45,807 nt of DNA from Bacteroidales bacterium (GTDB lineage Bacteria > Bacteroidota > Bacteroidia > Bacteroidales > P3): positions 1 through 45,807 of the forward strand of contig WRKV01000005.1 in the NCBI GenBank assembly GCA_009777915.1, in the 5' to 3' direction. Below, piece after piece: positions 41,255-45,807 of the stretch. Position numbers and translations under genes: made by a program. The first letter of the stretch is position 1; each line of letters begins with the position of its first letter. The notes beneath the pieces were generated by a model. It saw nothing but the letters and a program-made list of their open reading frames with translations, had not been told where the DNA came from and ran no database searches.

Positions 41255-42361
41255 ATGAATTTTGATGAGTACATAAGGCAAGTCGAGCCCGGTAAAAAAG
41301 AGAAGGGCGTTATTTGGCAAACAGCAATTGGTTTGCAGCAGGTTGATGGCTTAAAGCCGTCGGAATACCTTATTCAAACTGCCATACAGAATATCGAGGG
41401 CGACATCACGTTTGATGAAGTGAAACATCGCTTGGATACGTATTACCAAACCTCGCTCACCCGACAAACCGACACGGACGACCGCACTGAGGAGGCAGAC
41501 AAGGTTTCGGCACGCATGGCAGAGATATTGTCGGAACGAACATTCTCGTTTTCGCCCACCGAATACCTGAATATTCACCGAAGGCTGTTTACCGGACTAT
41601 ACAAATTTGCAGGCACCATCCGCGACTACAACATCACCAAAGCCGAGTGGGCACTCGATGGCGAGACCGTGCTCTATGCCGGTGCCGACAACCTTCGTGC
41701 TACTTTGGAATACGATTTTGAGCAAGAGAAAAAGTTCGATTTCAAGGGATTAAGCCAACAGCAGGCGATCGAACATATCGCCCACTTCATTGCCTATTTG
41801 TGGCAAATCCATGTTTTTGGCGAGGGAAATACCCGCACCACAGCCGTATTTCTGATCAAATACTTGCGTAAATTAGGGTTCAAACACATAAACAACGATT
41901 TGTTTGCCCAACATTCGTGGTATTTCCGAAATGCCCTCGTGCGGGCTAATTATGCCGACGTATCGCGAAACATAACCAAGACCGAAACCTATCTCCTGCG
42001 GTTTCTCTCAAATCTTGTGTTTGGTGAAACGCATGCGCTTAAAAACAGAGAACTGCATATACATTTTGTAGCACCCGCCGGCAGCAAGTTGGGTGTAAAT
42101 GACGAAAATGAGGGTGTAAATGGTCGTGATGAGGGAATAAATGGTGGTGTAAATGGTGGTGTAAATGGTGGTGTAAGCGAAACTCAGCAGAAGATTTTAG
42201 ATTTAATCAAGGAAAATCAGCATATATCAGTCATGGATATTGCTCGAAATATAGAAATATCAAGACGTACCATAGAAAACAACATGAAACAATTAAAAGA
42301 TAGAGGAATTATCGAACGCTTTGGCTCCGACAAAACCGGCGGCTATCGCATAAAAAAATAA
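41255..42361 (+). CDS. Fic-family protein with N-terminal antitoxin-like segment and C-terminal winged helix
   Basis: ATG 41255 follows the promoter and gives a 368-residue protein; the track start at 41198 lies upstream of the -7 box. Residues about 20-70 (TAIGLQQVDGLKPSEYLIQT, NIEGDITFDEV) resemble the built-in antitoxin-like region of some Fic proteins. The Fic core has FAGTIRDYNITK and HVFGEGNTRTTAVF (HxFxEGNxR, about residue 186), the AMP-transferase motif with catalytic His. A GVNG-repeat linker (about 285-308) leads to a winged-helix DNA-binding end (ISVMDIARNIEISRRTIENN). It probably modifies a protein with AMP or another nucleotide and may control its own expression. The target is unknown. 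Confidence 0.9.
   Translation: MNFDEYIRQVEPGKKEKGVIWQTAIGLQQVDGLKPSEYLIQTAIQNIEGDITFDEVKHRLDTYYQTSLTRQTDTDDRTEEADKVSARMAEILSERTFSFSPTEYLNIHRRLFTGLYKFAGTIRDYNITKAEWALDGETVLYAGADNLRATLEYDFEQEKKFDFKGLSQQQAIEHIAHFIAYLWQIHVFGEGNTRTTAVFLIKYLRKLGFKHINNDLFAQHSWYFRNALVRANYADVSRNITKTETYLLRFLSNLVFGETHALKNRELHIHFVAPAGSKLGVNDENEGVNGRDEGINGGVNGGVNGGVSETQQKILDLIKENQHISVMDIARNIEISRRTIENNMKQLKDRGIIERFGSDKTGGYRIKK
42138..42176 (+). repeat. 12-nt tandem repeat in the fic linker
   Basis: About three copies of AATGGTGGTGTA encode NGGV repeats. In-frame length changes by slippage could vary the linker length. Confidence 0.7.
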
Positions 42362-42383
42362 TCCTCAATTCAAAAAAAATTCG

Positions 42384-42392
42384 TATCTTTGC
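42384..42392 (+). promoter_or_regulatory. Additional promoter-like -7 box after fic
   Basis: TATCTTTGC preceded by CAATTCAAAAAAAATT, resembling the rpsO promoter. No gene starts directly after it; a dispersed repeat and the ispG cassette follow. It may drive a short RNA or be a relic. Confidence 0.5.
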
Positions 42393-42439
42393 AAAACATT
42401 TTAACCAAAAAACAAAAAGTATTAAGAAAATGATAGCAA

Positions 42440-42486
42440 GGGGATGTCTCGACTTCGCCACTTCGTGGCTCCGCTCGACATGACGG
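42440..42486. repeat. TCGAGCGG...GTCGAGACATC dispersed repeat, copy 2
   Basis: Inverted copy of the repeat at 28010-28056 with GATGTCTCGACTTCGCCAC as one arm. It lies in the fic-ispG gap. Confidence 0.75.
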
Positions 42487-42504
42487 CGAAAAAAATTGTA
42501 AACA

Positions 42505-42550
42505 AAAAAAACGAAATACACCGCATTTCGTTTTTTTTTCGTATCTTTGC
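42505..42550 (+). promoter_or_regulatory. Hairpin-promoter cassette for ispG
   Basis: An ACGAAAT...GCATTTCGT hairpin with A/T flanks runs into CGTATCTTTGC (box 42542-42550). The ispG ATG follows after only 3 nt, implying a leaderless message. Confidence 0.78.
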
Positions 42551-42553
42551 AAA

Positions 42554-43678
42554 ATGTATCACCCGCGAACGTTACATATCGGTGCTTTAACCATGGGAGG
42601 CGATGCTCCTGTGCGAATCCAGTCGATGACCAACACCGACACGATGGATACGTTTGCTACTGTCGAACAGTGCAAACGCTTGGCAGACGAGGGTTGTGAG
42701 ATGGTGCGAATCACTGCACAAAATGTGAAAGAGGCAGAAAATTTGGCAAATATCAAATCGTCGTTAATTCAGCAAAGATACGATATTCCATTAGTGGCGG
42801 ATATTCATTTTCAACCCAAAGCTGCGGAAATTGCTGCAAAAATTGTTGAAAAAATCCGAATCAATCCGGGAAATTATGTTCCCACATTGGATCATGATAG
42901 TCCTGTAGAGGCGAGGCATACAGCGTTTCGACAAGAAATTATCGACAAGATTTCCCCCTTGTTAGAAATTTGTAAAACACACCAAACCGTGATTCGCGTA
43001 GGCGTTAATCATGGTTCGCTGTCAAAACGAATTTTGGAAAAATTCGGAAACACACCGCAAGGTATGGTCGAATCGGCAATGGAATTTGTACAGATTATTC
43101 ACAGTTTGAACTTTGAGAATTTGGTGCTTTCGATGAAAGCGAGTCGTGTGAAAACGATGGTGGGAGCAACGCGTTTATTGGTGTCTCGATTGCAAGCGGA
43201 ACATTTGGATTATCCCATTCACTTGGGCGTTACAGAAGCCGGCGATGGTGAAGACGGACGGATAAAATCCGCTATCGGCATCGGAAGTTTGTTACTTGAT
43301 GGAATCGGAAATACCATTCGTGTTTCGTTGACCGAAAAACCTGAAAACGAAATTTCTGTTGCTAAAGCAATTTTGCAATCGTGCGGAAACCGTGTGTTTA
43401 CGGCTGAATACATCGCCTGTCCGACTTGCGGACGCACGCAGTACGACGTGGAATCTGTGTTAAAAGAAATAAAACTTCGTACCAAACATCTCAAAGGATT
43501 GAAAATTGCAGTCATGGGTTGTATCGTGAATGGTCCCGGCGAAATGGCTGATGCCGATTTTGGATACGTGGGTGCAGGTAACGGGAAAGTTACGATTTAC
43601 AAGGGAAATGACCCTGTTCGAAAAAATATAGATGAAAAAATTGCTGTGGATGTTTTGATGGAAGTAATGGAAAATTGA
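42554..43678 (+). CDS. ispG: 4-hydroxy-3-methylbut-2-enyl diphosphate synthase, short form
   Basis: The 374-residue protein has the IspG TIM-barrel part (GGDAPVRIQSMTNTDTMDT, VPLVADIHFQP-type block, EKIRINPGNYV, GVTEAGDGEDGRIKSAIGIG) and the C-terminal Fe-S part with CPTCGRTQYDV and MGCIVNGPGEMADADFG, which hold the three cluster Cys. It makes HMBDP in the non-mevalonate isoprenoid pathway. Bacteroidota IspG proteins usually have, from general knowledge, a large extra middle domain (over 600 residues); here it is missing and the protein has the short E. coli-like layout. The start at 42554 is needed for a complete N-terminus. Confidence 0.95.
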   Translation: MYHPRTLHIGALTMGGDAPVRIQSMTNTDTMDTFATVEQCKRLADEGCEMVRITAQNVKEAENLANIKSSLIQQRYDIPLVADIHFQPKAAEIAAKIVEKIRINPGNYVPTLDHDSPVEARHTAFRQEIIDKISPLLEICKTHQTVIRVGVNHGSLSKRILEKFGNTPQGMVESAMEFVQIIHSLNFENLVLSMKASRVKTMVGATRLLVSRLQAEHLDYPIHLGVTEAGDGEDGRIKSAIGIGSLLLDGIGNTIRVSLTEKPENEISVAKAILQSCGNRVFTAEYIACPTCGRTQYDVESVLKEIKLRTKHLKGLKIAVMGCIVNGPGEMADADFGYVGAGNGKVTIYKGNDPVRKNIDEKIAVDVLMEVMEN

Positions 43679-43699
43679 CAATCGAAAAATAAAAAAACA

Positions 43700-45082
43700 A
43701 TGAAAAAATATCTCTTTTTTATGCTATGTATGGGCATGTGTTTTGCACAAGCTCAAAACACAGAAATTGCAACGATTCATGCTTGTGCAAAAGGCTCTGA
43801 AAACCGCACTGTACGCTTGTATTTGGAAGATGCGATCACTAAATTTCAATGGAAAGTTGATGAGCAAATGATCGACGAAAATGGTTGTTTTCAACTCTCT
43901 GTCGAACTTCCTCAAACCCAAAAAGCATTTATCAAAATCGATTTTTATCAAACGTATATCTATCTCGAACCCGACAGAGAATACCGTATAATCTACGATT
44001 CGTTCAATTTCCGAATCGACGAACAAATCAATCCGTTTAGGTTGGATCAATTTTTATCGTATCGTTTTGAACAGCCCGATTCAAACGAACTCAATCGCCT
44101 CATTTGGAGATTTGAAAATATGTTTGATGATTTTCTCCTAAACAACTACTCTGACGGGATTTCCAGAGAGAGGTACCATAGTTTCAAAAATCAAATTCAA
44201 CAAACGTTTGCTTATTCCGGACATGATTATTTCAATAATTATTGGCAATATGCCCTTGCGGATATGGAACGAATTTTCAATTTAACATCATCGGGAAATT
44301 TGTTTTCAACGTATTTGGATAACAAGCCGATTCTCCACGAAAATGAGGCTTTTGCGGATTTCATAACCGAATTTTATGCCGGTTATTTTCCTCATCAAAT
44401 TCGCTATAATCGCAATATCTTTGCAAACCAAATCAATCGTGCCGACAACCTCACTGCCATCATGGATTCGTTGGGACGTGACACGACTTTGCAAAATGAA
44501 AAACTTCGGGAATTGGTGTTTTTATTGGGGTTGCGAGAAATGTATCAAGGTTCGGAATTTAACAGTTCGTCCATTTTAAGATTGTTGTCGGATATTAAAT
44601 CCACCACAAAATTTCCCGAACATACCACATTGGCAGATTATATAATTCAAACCCTTCAACGTTACGAATCCGGCGTCAATACAGCAGTTTTCAAGTTTTT
44701 TGATTGGGAGAAAAACGGGCTTTATGACTTCTCTAAATCATCAAAATTTAAGTATGTTTTGTTTGTCAACAGCCTTTGCCAATCGTGCGATGTAGAAATA
44801 AGCATCTTGCAAAGTGTTGCAGAAAAATTCAAAGACGACGTAGATTTTTACATCGTGAATTGCGATTATGAAGTTGGTCGAGCGTTGAGAAATAAGCCGA
44901 GAAATTTGCAAGATATTACCTATTTGCATTTTCATAAAGATTTTGAAACCCTTGAAAAACTTGGCATTTCAGACTATCCGATTGCTGTGTGGTTAGACGG
45001 AAATACGATCATTCAATCGTACTATTTTCAACTGCCGAGTCGAGGAGCAGAACGCACCATTCGTCAGTTATTATCCGAATAA
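43700..45082 (+). CDS. Exported thioredoxin-like protein of unknown role
   Basis: A signal peptide (MKKYLFFMLCMGMCFAQAQ) is followed by a beta-rich region (about 25-110) like the N-terminal domains of Bacteroidota thiol-disulfide proteins, a helical middle (about 110-330) and a thioredoxin-like end. VLFVNSLCQSCDVEISILQS places a CxxC-type motif at about residue 358, in the position of the thioredoxin active site. The cis-Pro region SDYPIAVWLDG supports the fold. A periplasmic redox role is likely but unproven. It follows ispG after 21 nt and is probably co-transcribed. Confidence 0.78.
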   Translation: MKKYLFFMLCMGMCFAQAQNTEIATIHACAKGSENRTVRLYLEDAITKFQWKVDEQMIDENGCFQLSVELPQTQKAFIKIDFYQTYIYLEPDREYRIIYDSFNFRIDEQINPFRLDQFLSYRFEQPDSNELNRLIWRFENMFDDFLLNNYSDGISRERYHSFKNQIQQTFAYSGHDYFNNYWQYALADMERIFNLTSSGNLFSTYLDNKPILHENEAFADFITEFYAGYFPHQIRYNRNIFANQINRADNLTAIMDSLGRDTTLQNEKLRELVFLLGLREMYQGSEFNSSSILRLLSDIKSTTKFPEHTTLADYIIQTLQRYESGVNTAVFKFFDWEKNGLYDFSKSSKFKYVLFVNSLCQSCDVEISILQSVAEKFKDDVDFYIVNCDYEVGRALRNKPRNLQDITYLHFHKDFETLEKLGISDYPIAVWLDGNTIIQSYYFQLPSRGAERTIRQLLSE

Positions 45083-45092
45083 ATGATTTTTT

Positions 45093-45806
45093 TTATTTCA
45101 ACAAATAATACACTTCATTGAGGCGAATTTCTTTTTTGAAATTATCAATAGTCGTATTCTCATCAATAACCAAAATTTCGATGCCGGCGATTTCGGCGTA
45201 ATCTTGCCAATATTCAACAGTTAAATCGTAGGAAAACGCCGAATGATGCGTTCCTCCGGCGATGATCCAAGCGGCGGCACCAACCTCAAAATTCGGACGC
45301 GGAATCCACAACGCCGATGCAACAGGAAGTTTCGGAAGTGGTTTACTTTTGATGCAATCCACCTTGTTTACAATCAAACGAAACCGATTACCCATATCGA
45401 CAATCGTCGATGCCGTGCCCTCGCCAACTTTCGATGTAAACACCAAACGAGCCGGATCGTTTTTTCCGCCGATGCCCAATTTATGAACTTCCAATTTCGG
45501 TTTATGCTCAGCAATCATCGGCGAAATTTCCAACATGTGGGCTTGCAAAATCGCCGAGTTTTCGCCATCGAAATTCAACGTATAATCTTCCATAAACGAA
45601 CAGCCGTTCGGCAATCCCAAACTCATCACATACATCGTGCGACACAGTGCAGCCGTTTTCCAATCGCCTTCCGCACCAAAACCGTAACCCTCTGCCATCA
45701 AGCGTTGACAGGCTAATCCGGGCAGTTGGTCGATGCCGTCCAAATTATCAAAATGCGTGGTAAATGCCTTGGCTCCGGTTTCTTTCAATAAACGCCGAAG
45801 TGCAAC
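45093..45806 (-). CDS. araA: L-arabinose isomerase, C-terminal part (cut by window end)
   Basis: The frame stays open to the window edge; the track Met (45788) is only a TTG inside the gene. The sequence FTTHFDNLDGIDQLPGLACQ, RLMAEGYGFGAEGDWKTAALCR, SFMEDYTLNFDGENS and AGGTHHSAFSYDL matches the C-terminal half of AraA, including the metal-binding Glu and His residues of the isomerase fold. It converts L-arabinose to L-ribulose. With the pectate lyase it suggests use of plant cell-wall sugars. It converges with the thioredoxin-like gene, with only 10 nt between the two stops. Confidence 0.95.
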   Translation of the reverse strand, partial: VALRRLLKETGAKAFTTHFDNLDGIDQLPGLACQRLMAEGYGFGAEGDWKTAALCRTMYVMSLGLPNGCSFMEDYTLNFDGENSAILQAHMLEISPMIAEHKPKLEVHKLGIGGKNDPARLVFTSKVGEGTASTIVDMGNRFRLIVNKVDCIKSKPLPKLPVASALWIPRPNFEVGAAAWIIAGGTHHSAFSYDLTVEYWQDYAEIAGIEILVIDENTTIDNFKKEIRLNEVYYLLK

Positions 45807-45807
45807 T

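Noticed and set aside
1-45807. tRNA, rRNA or insertion sequence genes
   Set aside because: I looked for tRNA-like ends, conserved rRNA blocks and transposase motifs and saw none. A computed scan could still find one.

Overview
The window looks like a chromosomal piece of a Bacteroidota genome, probably Bacteroidales and possibly from a host-associated or fibre-rich habitat. The main evidence is the promoter signal: about a dozen genes are preceded by TATCTTTGC or TACCTTTGC, the -7 box of the Bacteroidota primary sigma factor. Gene content agrees: FISUMP-domain surface proteins, an AraA, a PL1-type pectate lyase and the rpsO-pnp pair. No tRNA, rRNA, transposase or CRISPR array was seen. All identity statements are estimates by eye; no search was run.

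Layout. (1) 1-6378: the 3' part of a giant secreted Ig-repeat protein ending in a FISUMP domain. (2) 6.5-19.2 kb: a surface polysaccharide/lipid A region in two convergent halves. The plus half has a PAP2 phosphatase, a Wzy/WaaL-like membrane protein and three glycosyltransferases. The minus half has an LpxL-like acyltransferase, glycosyltransferases, aroQ, a Stealth phosphotransferase, a sugar epimerase and an alpha-1,2-fucosyltransferase. The halves meet at a 55-bp remnant of a third copy of the tandem GT2 genes. (3) 19.3-27.1 kb, minus strand: RseC-like protein, SpoIIE-type phosphatase, hydrogenase-like Fe-S sensor with a PAS-like domain, RseP, FKBP isomerase, BadF/NagK-type kinase and glycyl-tRNA synthetase. 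(4) 27.2-29.4 kb: zeta-type toxin with a 50-residue overlapping partner, palindromic repeats and a FISUMP gene behind a structured RNA leader. (5) 29.5-35.6 kb: housekeeping and pectin genes (rpsO, pnp, pectate lyase, dnaK), with dnaK behind a textbook sigma-54 promoter. (6) 35.7-42.4 kb: accessory stretch with VapBC, two more FISUMP genes, dinD, a broken rhuM, a Fic protein and many repeats. (7) 42.5 kb to the end: a short-form ispG, a thioredoxin-like exported protein and the C-terminal part of araA.

The most promising undescribed element is a pair of roughly 195-nt leader RNAs in front of two FISUMP genes (29213-29411 and 39982-40173, minus strand). Both have their own promoter, a conserved 5' hairpin, three stacked helices whose sequences differ while base pairing is kept, a conserved apical AAGCCCGCA block (as read on the plus strand), and an intrinsic terminator sharing its first bases with the basal helix. 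The four FISUMP proteins also vary strongly at clustered positions of an otherwise conserved C-terminus, a pattern resembling diversity-generating retroelement targets, although no reverse transcriptase lies in the window. A near-identical hairpin-plus-promoter cassette recurs five times, and dinD and rhuM share an 89-bp control region.
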